Positions 27,132 to 36,164 of a stretch of DNA of 64,000 nucleotides are shown in pieces. The stretch is from CBDCUI01 sp965223115 (GTDB taxonomy: Bacteria > Pseudomonadota > Gammaproteobacteria > UBA4575). Location of the stretch: contig OZ244982.1 in NCBI GenBank assembly GCA_965223115.1, positions 2,418,001 through 2,482,000 of the forward strand. The letters run 5' to 3'. Both the position numbers and the translations under genes were made by a program. How positions within the stretch are numbered: the stretch's first letter is position 1; each line of letters starts with the position of its first letter. The notes beneath the pieces were generated by a model. It did no database searches and was not told the origin of the DNA. It saw only the letters and a list, made by a program, of their open reading frames with translations.

Positions 27132-27308
27132 CTATTCATCATCAATCTTGATTTGTAACTCTGTAATGCGCTTTTCCCAACGCTCCAATGACATTGCGTA
27201 ATAATCAAAAATACATGGGTCACATCCTCGGCCACAACATTCATATGGATCGGGTTCTTTTGGTTTAGGAGGAAGATTGTGCAAATTATTTGTTTTTGAA
27301 TCGGGCAT
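27132..27308 (-). CDS. Small Oxidored-like domain protein
   Basis: This 58-codon gene reads PPKPKEPDPYECCGRGCDPC, followed by IFDYYAMSLERWEKRI. The block PPxPxxPxPYECCGxGCDPCxxDYY is the hallmark of the Oxidored-like family (N-terminal oxidoreductase-like domain), small proteins of unknown function in proteobacteria, with relatives in eukaryotes. Four cysteines in ECCGRGCDPC could bind metal or act in redox. It starts at ATG 27308, stops at TAG 27132, and diverges from the gspA-like gene. Confidence 0.85.
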   Translation of the reverse strand: MPDSKTNNLHNLPPKPKEPDPYECCGRGCDPCIFDYYAMSLERWEKRITELQIKIDDE

Positions 27309-27694
27309 AATAACCTTACATTAGATGTGGGTTAGCTTGTGGCTCAAGATAACGTTGCTCAGCCTACTGTAAATTCAAGAGGTTTAAAATACAGTTTCAG
27401 ACAAAAATAAATATCTCACTAAATATATGTTTTTGCAGTGATTAATCACTCAAGTGTAGAAATAAATTAACTAGAAATATAACTATTATTTGGCACCAGT
27501 ATAAAATATTTTTTTAGTTTAAAAGGTAGCCGATACATGGCATGAAATTACTGTTAACCTAACCATATAAACTTCTATTTTTTAAGTTAGTAAGATTTTT
27601 TTTGGCAAAATTAAGCTCTTGTAAAACAAATAATATATTGTGAACAAGGTTTTATAGACAAGATTGGTTCTTGAATAATATTTAAGCATAGATC
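27309..27694. promoter_or_regulatory. Divergent promoter region with a 14-base palindrome
   Basis: This gene-free stretch separates the Oxidored-like gene from the gspA-like gene. It contains a perfect palindrome AGTGATTAATCACT at 27437-27450, a size and symmetry typical of dimeric regulator sites. The rest is A/T-rich with no terminator or small frame that I can support. Confidence 0.45.
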
Positions 27695-29434
27695 ATGTAT
27701 CAAGAATTTTTTGGAATCTCAGATAAGCCTTTTCAGATCACTCCTGATCCAAGGTTTCTTTATCTAACACAACGTCATCGTGATGGGCTTGCACATCTAT
27801 TATATGGTGCAGATGAAGCTGGCGGTTTTATTTTATTAACGGGGGAAGTAGGCACAGGCAAAACTATGCTTTGCCGCAGTGTGCTTGAACAGTTGCCTGA
27901 GCATGTAAACGTTGCATTAATTTTAAATCCACGCCAAAGCTCGCGTGAGTTATTAGCGTCAATATGTGATGAACTAAACATACCTTATCGTAAAAATACA
28001 AATAGCCTTAAATATTTAGTTGATCGTTTGAATCTTTATTTGTTGAAAATGCATGCGCAAGGTAAACGCACAGTATTGGTTGTCGATGAAGCACAAAATT
28101 TAAGAGCGGAAGTATTGGAACAAATTCGATTACTTACCAATCTTGAAGTATCAACTCAGAAATTACTACAAATCATTTTAATTGGCCAGCCAGAGTTACA
28201 AGCAATACTTGCACGACCAGAGTTACGTCAACTTACTCAGAGAATAACAGCACGTTTTCATTTAACGCCATTGTCTGTTGACGAAACAGCAGCGTATATT
28301 CGACATCGTTTGCAAATTGTTGGATTTAAAGGAGAACTCTTCAGTAAAAGCGCAATGCATGCAGTGCACCGTCTTTCTGGGGGTGTGCCACGTTTAATTA
28401 ATAATGTCTGTGAACGAGCCATGATGGGGGCCTACGGAGAGAATGTTCACCGTATTGATAAAAACATGGTACGAAAAGCAGCTGGTGAAGTATTACAACC
28501 TGTTGAGCGATTACAGCCTACTCAATGGATCGCTGGCGGTGCGATTGCAATGGGGACTGTTGCATTGTTGCTTGCTGTTTGGGGGTTCTTGCCTAGAACG
28601 TCGCCTGAGAGTTTTGCTAACGCTGGTAAAGAAATTATTCAAACAGCGCCATTGGTTTCTGAAGAGAACCTGGATACAAAAATTACAACAGCTACTCAAA
28701 AACCACTAGATATGGCTAAGGAAGTAAAAATCAGTGAAGTTGATACTACTGCTTCTATTTCAAGTACGGTTTCTTTACAACAGCCGTCTATAACGAGCAA
28801 AGAAAAATTTTTAAATATTATTGAAGACTCCAATATACAAGCAACGAATGATGCTGCTTTTGTAACCTTGTTTAGCTATTGGGGTTTATCCTACGTCGAT
28901 TTTGAAGGTCAAACCGCATGCTCACGTGCAACTACTGCAAATATGCAATGTATCTTTGGCAAAGCGGGATGGGATGAGATTCGACGCTTTAATCGGCCTG
29001 CAGTAATCGAGTTAATAAATTCAGCAGGAAAAAGAAAACAGGCTGTTTTGCTCGCTTTACAGGGTAATCAGGTTAGTATCAATATAGGCGGAGAAGTCAT
29101 TACAACCTCTGCTGACACGATAGATCCTTTTTGGTATGGCAATTATTTGTTGCTATGGAAACCACCACCTTCCGGGTCAAGTGTGTTAAAGGAGGGTTTG
29201 ATTGGTACCGATGTAGGCTGGTTGCGTGATCAATTAGATCGCGTTGAGGGCAAGCCGGTTTCTACAGAAAAGAAAAATTTGCAGTTTGATCCTACTCTAA
29301 AATGGCGTGTCATGGAGTTTCAGCGTATACGTGGTCTTAATGTAGATGGTGTTGTAGGGCGTGAAACTATGATTGAATTAAATACAGCAGTAAATGATCG
29401 GTCGACTCCAGTGTTGTGGCGGCAATCAAGTTAA
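27695..29434 (+). CDS. gspA: General secretion pathway ATPase GspA/ExeA
   Basis: The N-terminal AAA ATPase domain begins MYQEFFGISDKPFQITPDP and carries Walker A GEVGTGKT (residues 50-57), Walker B VLVVDEAQN near 127-135, and GQPELQ. One membrane segment (AGGAIAMGTVALLLAVWGFL) lies near residues 280-300. A periplasmic part follows, with a degenerate C39-peptidase-like region and a C-terminal peptidoglycan-binding domain (FQRIRGLNVDGVVGRETM). GspA with GspB opens the cell wall for placing the type II secretion outer-membrane channel. gspB follows 20 bases later; no other secretion gene is present in the window. Confidence 0.92.
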   Translation: MYQEFFGISDKPFQITPDPRFLYLTQRHRDGLAHLLYGADEAGGFILLTGEVGTGKTMLCRSVLEQLPEHVNVALILNPRQSSRELLASICDELNIPYRKNTNSLKYLVDRLNLYLLKMHAQGKRTVLVVDEAQNLRAEVLEQIRLLTNLEVSTQKLLQIILIGQPELQAILARPELRQLTQRITARFHLTPLSVDETAAYIRHRLQIVGFKGELFSKSAMHAVHRLSGGVPRLINNVCERAMMGAYGENVHRIDKNMVRKAAGEVLQPVERLQPTQWIAGGAIAMGTVALLLAVWGFLPRTSPESFANAGKEIIQTAPLVSEENLDTKITTATQKPLDMAKEVKISEVDTTASISSTVSLQQPSITSKEKFLNIIEDSNIQATNDAAFVTLFSYWGLSYVDFEGQTACSRATTANMQCIFGKAGWDEIRRFNRPAVIELINSAGKRKQAVLLALQGNQVSINIGGEVITTSADTIDPFWYGNYLLLWKPPPSGSSVLKEGLIGTDVGWLRDQLDRVEGKPVSTEKKNLQFDPTLKWRVMEFQRIRGLNVDGVVGRETMIELNTAVNDRSTPVLWRQSS

Positions 29435-29454
29435 GTGTAAATAAGGTGTAAGCA

Positions 29455-30315
29455 ATGTCGATGATACTGGATGCTTTAACGCGTGCTGAACATGAACGTC
29501 AGCTTGAGAAACAGCCTAATTTAAAATTTGTAGCACCTGTTAAACAGCGCCAAAAGAAACCTTTTAATATTTGGCTATGGGTAATTTTAGCATTACTCGT
29601 CAATGCAGTTGTGCTGGTAATTTTTCTGCGTCCAGGAGAGAACTCAAATAGTTCATTAGCTAATAACAGTGTTATTAATGCACAATCAGCATCAAGCTCG
29701 AATGATATAGCAACAAATACAACAGCTAATGATTCAGTAGTATTAGAAGATACGTCAACCAATATATCTGTAAATTCAGAAAGTGAATTAGATGTGGCTA
29801 CATCTTTACAGTCATCTACAGATCGTCCTTTAGCCATGGAGCTACAGCAGAGTTCAACTGCTGTTGTGGATCGACCATTAATTTATGAAGCAAAAAAAAC
29901 GAATATTAAACAGTCACCAAAAACTGCCAATGTATCTTCACATGTTGAGCAAAATACATCTCAAAAAAAAGGAGCAGTTTCTTTTTCGCCGACGGAATTG
30001 AGTATTGATAATGCTGCTCAACCTATTGTGAATGCGCCAAAACTGCTTATTGATCAAGGCAAAATGGATTCGACATCAAATTATGTGCCAAATTTAAAAG
30101 ATTTATCCAGAGATACCCGAAATAATCTCAAGCAATACGAAGTCAATGTACATGTATTTGATGATAATCCTGAGCGGCGTTTTGTGCTTATTAATATGGA
30201 TAAATATAAACAAGGCGATCGAATTTCCGGTAATGGGCCTTTAGTGCAAGAAATTACGCGTGATGGTGTGATTGTTGATTATGGGGATGGACAAGCACTG
30301 TTACCGCCAAAATAA
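29455..30315 (+). CDS. gspB: General secretion pathway protein GspB
   Basis: The protein begins MSMILDALTRAEHERQ, the typical GspB/ExeB cytoplasmic start. A membrane segment follows (FNIWLWVILALLVNAVVLVIF, about residues 37-58) and then a long Ser/Thr/Asn-rich linker. The conserved C-terminal domain reads NVHVFDDNPERRFVLINMDK, then YKQGDRISGNGPLVQEITRD and GVIVDYGDG. It works with the upstream ATPase as the GspAB complex that positions the secretin in the cell wall. The two genes form a small operon. Confidence 0.9.
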   Translation: MSMILDALTRAEHERQLEKQPNLKFVAPVKQRQKKPFNIWLWVILALLVNAVVLVIFLRPGENSNSSLANNSVINAQSASSSNDIATNTTANDSVVLEDTSTNISVNSESELDVATSLQSSTDRPLAMELQQSSTAVVDRPLIYEAKKTNIKQSPKTANVSSHVEQNTSQKKGAVSFSPTELSIDNAAQPIVNAPKLLIDQGKMDSTSNYVPNLKDLSRDTRNNLKQYEVNVHVFDDNPERRFVLINMDKYKQGDRISGNGPLVQEITRDGVIVDYGDGQALLPPK

Positions 30316-30383
30316 ATACAGCCAATATTTTTAAATAATCATTGAGTTGATAAGAAATCATTTGATAGTCTTGTCATAATCAT

Positions 30384-31925
30384 ATGGAAGTACCTTCTCC
30401 AACTACGTACCCAGGTGAATTGTCATCGGCGCATTCTTCCGTTATTGCTGCGGTCGATTTAGGTTCAAATAGTTTTCATATGGTGGTTGCACAAGACCAG
30501 CATGGACAATTGAAGATAGTAGACCGAATTAGAGAAATGGTTCGTTTAGGCGCAGGTCTAGATCAAATGGGAAATTTGTCATCTGAATCGCAAGCACATG
30601 CAATTGAATGTTTGCAGCGTTTTGGTCAACGTCTTCAAGATATGCATGCAAATTCTGTGAGAGCTGTTGGAACGAATACGTTTCGTCAAGTAAAAAATAG
30701 TGATGAATTTATTCAGCGTGCAGAAGATGCTCTTGGTCATCCCATCCAAGTGATATCAGGTGTAGAGGAAGCGCGTTTAATTTATCAGGGTACAGCACAT
30801 TCAATCACTGGTCCTGATGGTAAGTGGTTGGTGATTGATATCGGTGGTGGTAGTACAGAAGTAATTATCGGTGAGCAGGATAAGCCATTATTAATGGAGA
30901 GTGTACAAATTGGTTGCGCCAGGGTTACTAAGAAATACTTTAATAATGGCACACTAGAAAAGAAGAAATTTAAAAAAGCCTTAGTGGATGCGAAGTTACA
31001 ATTTCAGCCAATTACATCTCCTATAAAAAAATTAGGTTGGGAATATGTAGTGGGTACTGCAGGAACAATTCGTACTATTGCAGCACTTATGCGTGAACTT
31101 GAATTAAGTGACCGGGGTATTACCTATAAGGGTATTAACACGCTTATTGCCATGCTGCAAGAGGCTGAGAATATTAGTAATGTTAATTTCAATGCATTAG
31201 CAAAAGAGCGCAAACCCATATTCGCAGGTGGTATTGTTGTATTAAAAGCAATTTTTGAAGAACTAAGTATTAAAAAAATGGTAGCTTCGGAAGGTGGTTT
31301 GCGTGAAGGTCTTTTATTTGATCTAGCAGGCCGTATACATCACCATGATACCCGCGATAGAACTGTGTATTCATTGATGCGGCGTTATCATGTGGACTTT
31401 AAACATGCAGCAAGAATAAAAACTACTGCATTACATTTATTAGATATTTTCAAGAGTGTTTGGAAAATAGATACAGATATGGCCTATCAGTTTTTAATTT
31501 GGGCTGCTGATCTACATGAAATTGGTCTAGATATTTCTCATTCACGTTATCATCATCATGGGGCTTATTTGTTGAATAATGGGGATTTACTAGGGTTCTC
31601 GTGGAATGAACAACGATTGCTTGCATGTCTAGTTGGCAATCATCGGCGTAAAATCAATGTTGAATTAATTGAACAATTCCCAAATCGTTTGCAACAGCAA
31701 GTGATGCATATGATTGTAATACTACGTTTATCAGTTTTGCTTAATCGAGATCGGATATCAAAAAACAACCCACCAATAAAAATTAATGAGAATAATGGCA
31801 CATTAGTTATTGAATTTGCACAAAAATGGCTGGACAAACATCCATTAACAGGGGCTGAGTTAGAACAAGAACAAAATTATTTAAAGAGTTTGCCAGTAAA
31901 AGTTAAATTATTAGGGACACGATAG
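30384..31925 (+). CDS. ppx: Exopolyphosphatase (Ppx/GppA family)
   Basis: Ppx releases phosphate from polyphosphate chains; the family also hydrolyses pppGpp. The 513-residue protein has the ASKHA phosphate-binding motif AAVDLGSNSFHMVVA near residues 22-36. It also shows SGVEEARLIYQG and the second loop DIGGGSTEVIIG, and a C-terminal HD-like domain begins near residue 325. Its stop codon directly abuts the stop codon of ppk1 on the opposite strand. A single PhoB-like half site, TTGTCAT, lies just upstream of the start but is too weak to call. Confidence 0.94.
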   Translation: MEVPSPTTYPGELSSAHSSVIAAVDLGSNSFHMVVAQDQHGQLKIVDRIREMVRLGAGLDQMGNLSSESQAHAIECLQRFGQRLQDMHANSVRAVGTNTFRQVKNSDEFIQRAEDALGHPIQVISGVEEARLIYQGTAHSITGPDGKWLVIDIGGGSTEVIIGEQDKPLLMESVQIGCARVTKKYFNNGTLEKKKFKKALVDAKLQFQPITSPIKKLGWEYVVGTAGTIRTIAALMRELELSDRGITYKGINTLIAMLQEAENISNVNFNALAKERKPIFAGGIVVLKAIFEELSIKKMVASEGGLREGLLFDLAGRIHHHDTRDRTVYSLMRRYHVDFKHAARIKTTALHLLDIFKSVWKIDTDMAYQFLIWAADLHEIGLDISHSRYHHHGAYLLNNGDLLGFSWNEQRLLACLVGNHRRKINVELIEQFPNRLQQQVMHMIVILRLSVLLNRDRISKNNPPIKINENNGTLVIEFAQKWLDKHPLTGAELEQEQNYLKSLPVKVKLLGTR

Positions 31926-34004
31926 TTAGAACTTAGTTCGTGCGAGCTTGTTAAGTAGAGTTTGTTGAGCACAAAAAGCGTGTTCGCCGTTCATTAAAGG
32001 TGCACTATATGAACCATCTGCTTGTAGAATCCAAGCCTGGCGATTGTCTTTTAAATAGACCTCAAGTTCAGCAATAATGCGTTTACGCAAAATTAGATCT
32101 TGAATTGGCCAACAGACTTCTACGCGTCGAAAAAAGTTTCTATCCATCCAATCAGCACTGGAGCAAAACACTTTAGGATCTTCGTGATTTTGAAACCAAT
32201 AGACACGTGTATGCTCTAAAAAACGGCCAACAATGGAACGCACTTCAATATTTTCAGAAATCCCTTTTAAGCCTGGTCGTAAGCAACAAGTTCCACGCAC
32301 AATTAATTGAACTTTAACCCCAGCACTGGATGCTCTATATAAAGCCTGGATAATTTGCGGTTCCACTAATGAATTAACCTTTGCCACGATTCGAGCTACA
32401 CGCCCACTTTGTGCAAGCTTTATCTCGTTCTCGATCAATTCTATGAGTGATTTATATAGTGTAAAGGGTGCTTGCAGTACAGTTGTTAGAACGGGTGCTT
32501 TAGTGAAGCTGGTTAAGGTAAGGAATATTTCATGAGCATCAGTAGTAAGTTTTGGATCGCTGGTAAACATGCCATAGTCTGTATATAAACGAGCTGTTTT
32601 TTCATGATAATTACCTGTGCCAAAATGGGCATAGCGCTTTAGGCGATTATTCTCACGACGTACGATCAGAATCATTTTACCGTGAGTTTTTTTGCCGACG
32701 ATACCGTAAACTACGTGTGCTCCGGCTTTTTGCAATTTGTTAGCGAGTGAAATATTTTCGGCTTCGTCAAAACGTGCCATCAATTCAATCACGACAGTTA
32801 CTTCTTTACCGGCTCTAGCGGCTTCTACTAAACCATTAACAATTGGTGAATTAGGACCGGTTCGATAAAGTGTTTGTTTAATAGCAACTACTTTAGGGTC
32901 TGCCGCTGCTTGACGGATAAAATCGATTACCGGTGTAAAAGATTGATAAGGATGGTGTAATAAAATATCCCCTTGGTTAATTAAATCGAAAAAATTGGCA
33001 CTATGACTAAAACGTTGCGGTAAACCAGAAGTAAAAGGTGGGTACTTTAAATCAGGTCGATCAACTAAATCATAAGCCTGAATGAGCCGATTCAAGTTAA
33101 CGGGTCCATTTACACGATATAGATCTCCCGAGTCTAATTGAAATTGTTGTAACAAGTGGCTAACTAGTTCTTCTGGACAATTCCCTGCAACTTCAAGACG
33201 TACAGCATCTCCATATTTACGTGAGGCTAATTCTCCTTCTAAGGCACGCATTAAGTCATCAATTTCTTCATCATCTAAGAACAAATCACTATTACGTGTA
33301 AGACGGAATTGATAACAACCTTTGACAGTAAGTCCATCAAACAATTCGTTTACAAAAGCATGCATTACTGAAGACAGAAATACATAGTTATCACCACCGT
33401 TACGGCTGATTTCCTCAGGTAAGCGTATCAATCGTGTTAAAGAACGTGGTGCTTGCACAACTGCATATTCACCATTACGGCCAAAAGCATCGGTGCCTTC
33501 GAGTTGCACAATAAAATTAAGTGCTTTATTGATTACTCTTGGGAATGGATGAGCTGGGTCAAGACCAAGTGGGCTGAGTACTGGCTCGACTTGATTAAGG
33601 AAATATTGTCTCAACCAAGTACTTATTTCTAAAGTCCAATGCTCGCGAGCAATAAAATGAATATTTTGTTTCTCTAACTCTGGTTGTAACTCATCGTTAA
33701 AGACACGGTATTGTTCTTCGACTAACTCTGATGCTTCTTTGTGAATTTGTTTAAGCAATTCCTTTGGGCTAGTCTGGTCTGCCGTCATATGAGCAATGTT
33801 AAGATCAATATGTTGTTTTACACCTCCTACACGAATTTCAAAAAACTCATCCAAATTGGTACAAGAAATACAAAGGAATTTCAGGCGCTCAAGTAAAGGT
33901 GTGGACTTATCACGCGCTTGCTGCAGCACGCGATCATTAAACTTAAGCAGGCTAAGCTCACGATTGATATAGTTTTCGGCTAAGCCAAAATTACGTTCAT
34001 CCAT
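31926..34004 (-). CDS. ppk1: Polyphosphate kinase 1
   Basis: Ppk1 builds polyphosphate from ATP. The 692-residue protein opens with NRELSLLKFNDRVLQQA. It contains the catalytic histidine block RYAHFGTGNYHEKTARLYTD near residue 460, IELMARFDEAENI, and RGTCCLRPGL with VRSIVGRFLEHTRVYWF near the C-terminus. It converges with ppx with no bases between the two stops, so the 3' ends of the transcripts must overlap. Next to it are PhoB-linked genes, which agrees with control by phosphate supply, although I see no Pho box in its own upstream region. Confidence 0.97.
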   Translation of the reverse strand: MDERNFGLAENYINRELSLLKFNDRVLQQARDKSTPLLERLKFLCISCTNLDEFFEIRVGGVKQHIDLNIAHMTADQTSPKELLKQIHKEASELVEEQYRVFNDELQPELEKQNIHFIAREHWTLEISTWLRQYFLNQVEPVLSPLGLDPAHPFPRVINKALNFIVQLEGTDAFGRNGEYAVVQAPRSLTRLIRLPEEISRNGGDNYVFLSSVMHAFVNELFDGLTVKGCYQFRLTRNSDLFLDDEEIDDLMRALEGELASRKYGDAVRLEVAGNCPEELVSHLLQQFQLDSGDLYRVNGPVNLNRLIQAYDLVDRPDLKYPPFTSGLPQRFSHSANFFDLINQGDILLHHPYQSFTPVIDFIRQAAADPKVVAIKQTLYRTGPNSPIVNGLVEAARAGKEVTVVIELMARFDEAENISLANKLQKAGAHVVYGIVGKKTHGKMILIVRRENNRLKRYAHFGTGNYHEKTARLYTDYGMFTSDPKLTTDAHEIFLTLTSFTKAPVLTTVLQAPFTLYKSLIELIENEIKLAQSGRVARIVAKVNSLVEPQIIQALYRASSAGVKVQLIVRGTCCLRPGLKGISENIEVRSIVGRFLEHTRVYWFQNHEDPKVFCSSADWMDRNFFRRVEVCWPIQDLILRKRIIAELEVYLKDNRQAWILQADGSYSAPLMNGEHAFCAQQTLLNKLARTKF

Positions 34005-34139
34005 GTCTATTTTATTGGATTATTATGGGGAATACTGATTATATTCGAATCAATTAATGATGCGAGTCGATTTTGATTAGGTGGTATAAAATTTTTGGTA
34101 AGTTGATGAAAACTCACAAATTTTATTAGCTGTATCAAT

Positions 34140-35141
34140 TTAGTGAGTAATACGGGCTAGGTTGGAGAAGAATTTATTAGTGGCTTTAACCCAGGTGTAC
34201 TCAGAAGCTTGTTTGAGGCAAGCTTTTTTATCAAGTTCAAGTGCACAAAGAGCAGCTTGTTTTAAGTCATCATTCAAGCAACCAGTAAGATTGTTATTTA
34301 CTACATCGATAGGGCCTGTTACTGGATAAGCAGCTACGGGGACACCACAGGCCATGGCTTCCAACATGACGATACCAAAAGTATCCGTTTTACTTGGGAA
34401 CACAAATACATCTGCAGCCGCTATATACTGAGCCAGTTCTTTGCCAAACTTATAACCCACAAATTTAATATCATTATATTTTGCATTAAGCTCATCGTAT
34501 GCAGGTCCGTTTCCTATAACGAATTTTGTGCCTGGTAGATCGAGCTCTAAGTAGGCCTCAATATTTTTTTCAATTGCAACACGACCCACGTAAACCCATA
34601 TTGGTCTAGGTGCATCTAGAAAATGTTCGTCTTCAGGTTTAAATATTTCTGTATCTACTCCTCGCGGCCAACGCACTAAATTACTAAAACCATGCGAAAC
34701 CAATAAATCCTTTTGATGCTGTGTACCAACCATAGTGCGAACTGCACCTGAATGAAACCAGCGAAAAAAAGTATAGGAAGTTTTTAAAGGAATTGGAAAG
34801 CGCTCACGTATGTATTCAGGAAATTGTGTGTGGTAAGATGTTGTAAAAACCCAATTATTTTTTTTACAGATTGAACGTGCCGCCAAGCCCATGGGGCCTT
34901 CGGTGGCAATATGCACTGCATTGGGTTTAAAAGAGTTAAGTGATTTTTTTAGTTGAGACTTGGGATTTAATGCCAAACGTATCTCTGGATAAGTTGGGCA
35001 GGGGATAGACTTAAAAGCAGTTGATGTGTAAACCTCAACCGTATTACCTAATTCGATTAGTGTTTTCTGTGTCGTTTTAAGGGTTGTAACAACTCCATTC
35101 ACCTGAGGTTCCCAGGCATCTGTAACAATAGCAATTTTCAT
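34140..35141 (-). CDS. GT4 glycosyltransferase, probable glycolipid synthase partner of PlcP
   Basis: The 333-residue protein has the GT4 (GT-B) layout. The N-terminal block is IVTDAWEPQVNGVVTTL, the middle holds GPMGLAARSICKKNNW and YHTQFPEYIRERFP, and the C-terminal nucleotide-sugar motif is FPSKTDTFGIVMLEAMACG. Its start overlaps the stop of the upstream metallophosphoesterase gene by 4 bases (ATGA), so the two are translated together. In phosphate-starved marine bacteria a plcP-agt pair replaces phospholipids with glycolipids: PlcP makes diacylglycerol and Agt adds a sugar. This pair fits that pattern. The sugar donor is not readable from the sequence. Confidence 0.8.
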   Translation of the reverse strand: MKIAIVTDAWEPQVNGVVTTLKTTQKTLIELGNTVEVYTSTAFKSIPCPTYPEIRLALNPKSQLKKSLNSFKPNAVHIATEGPMGLAARSICKKNNWVFTTSYHTQFPEYIRERFPIPLKTSYTFFRWFHSGAVRTMVGTQHQKDLLVSHGFSNLVRWPRGVDTEIFKPEDEHFLDAPRPIWVYVGRVAIEKNIEAYLELDLPGTKFVIGNGPAYDELNAKYNDIKFVGYKFGKELAQYIAAADVFVFPSKTDTFGIVMLEAMACGVPVAAYPVTGPIDVVNNNLTGCLNDDLKQAALCALELDKKACLKQASEYTWVKATNKFFSNLARITH

Positions 35142-35956
35142 GCAGCTTGTTTTGTGATTCTGTCACTAAAGCTAGCTTGCGGGCCGTTAGAATTTTCCTG
35201 TTTTTCAGTCCATTTAATTATGTGTAAACATCCATCTTGTGTCTCAATTAATGCAGTGCAGCTTTCTACCCAGTCACCATCATTGCAATACAATACATCG
35301 TTAATTTTTGAAATTTCGGCATGATGTATATGGCCACATACAACACCATCAACATTGCGATTAGCTGCAACATTGGTTAAGGCTTTTTCAAAGCTGCTGA
35401 TGTAATTAACTGCATTTTTTACTTTGTGTTTTAAATGTGCAGCTAATGACCAATATGGAAATTTAAATAACTTTCTGAAATAGTGAACATATACATTTAA
35501 GCGCAACAAAAAGTCATAAGCATGACATCCCAAGCTTGCCAATAAACGGCTATGTTTTACAACGCTATCAAATTCATCACCATGAAGGATTAATAAACGT
35601 CGACCATTTGTTGTGGTATGTATGTATTCTTGATGAATTTCAACATTACCAAATACATGACCACTGAATTCCCTGAATAATTCATCATGATTGCCAGGCA
35701 CGTAGATAACTTTAGTACCGTGCTTAGCTTTACCTAAAATGGTTCTTAAAACGTTGTTATGTTGCTGGGGCCAATGAAAATTGCGTTTAAGGCTCCAACA
35801 GTCAATGATATCGCCAACCAAATAAAGATATTCACTGTGTACGGAGTGTAAAAAGTTAAGCAGCAGATCGGCCTGACAACCACGAAAACCTAAATGTGTG
35901 TCAGAAATCCAGATGCTGCGTACAGAATGCGGATAAATAGAAGGTATTTCGCTCAA
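35138..35956 (-). CDS. plcP: Calcineurin-like phosphoesterase, probable phospholipase C PlcP
   Basis: The two-metal phosphoesterase motifs are all present: SDTH (residues 18-21), GDIID (48-52), GNHDE (88-92), LHGDEFD (124-130) and GHIHH (208-212). Such proteins are often annotated as UDP-2,3-diacylglucosamine hydrolase. However, the DTHLGFRGCQADLLLNFL start and the fused operon with a GT4 enzyme match the PlcP phospholipase C that removes phospholipid headgroups under phosphate limitation. A PhoB-type box lies 47 bases upstream, which supports that reading. The identity as PlcP is inference; LpxH function is not excluded. No signal peptide is seen. Confidence 0.75.
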   Translation of the reverse strand: MSEIPSIYPHSVRSIWISDTHLGFRGCQADLLLNFLHSVHSEYLYLVGDIIDCWSLKRNFHWPQQHNNVLRTILGKAKHGTKVIYVPGNHDELFREFSGHVFGNVEIHQEYIHTTTNGRRLLILHGDEFDSVVKHSRLLASLGCHAYDFLLRLNVYVHYFRKLFKFPYWSLAAHLKHKVKNAVNYISSFEKALTNVAANRNVDGVVCGHIHHAEISKINDVLYCNDGDWVESCTALIETQDGCLHIIKWTEKQENSNGPQASFSDRITKQAA

Positions 35957-36002
35957 AACATATGCTTCCCGTCCTGATGAGTATATATTTTGTGCAGTCT
36001 TT

Positions 36003-36031
36003 GTTACAAAGTTATGCGATATTTATTACAA
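36003..36031 (-). promoter_or_regulatory. Pho box upstream of plcP
   Basis: On the minus strand three 7-base units with 4-base spacers read TTGTAAT, ATCGCAT and TTGTAAC, compared with the PhoB unit CTGTCAT. The 11-base period is exact. An A/T-rich -10-like stretch follows about 11 bases later, and the gene starts 47 bases downstream. Confidence 0.65.
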
Positions 36032-36164
36032 ATCAGTTAAATGATAAGTATTATATTTTTGATTATAAAAGGTAATTTTTAGTATAAGTGTAACGCAGAC
36101 TTCATTAGTTGTTTATAAATTAACCATATGATTTTGACTGTATCAATGGGCTTTAGATTAATTT

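Noticed and set aside
30316..30383. Pho box upstream of ppx
   Set aside because: Only one good half site (TTGTCAT) is present; the neighbouring unit matches in 4 of 7 bases.
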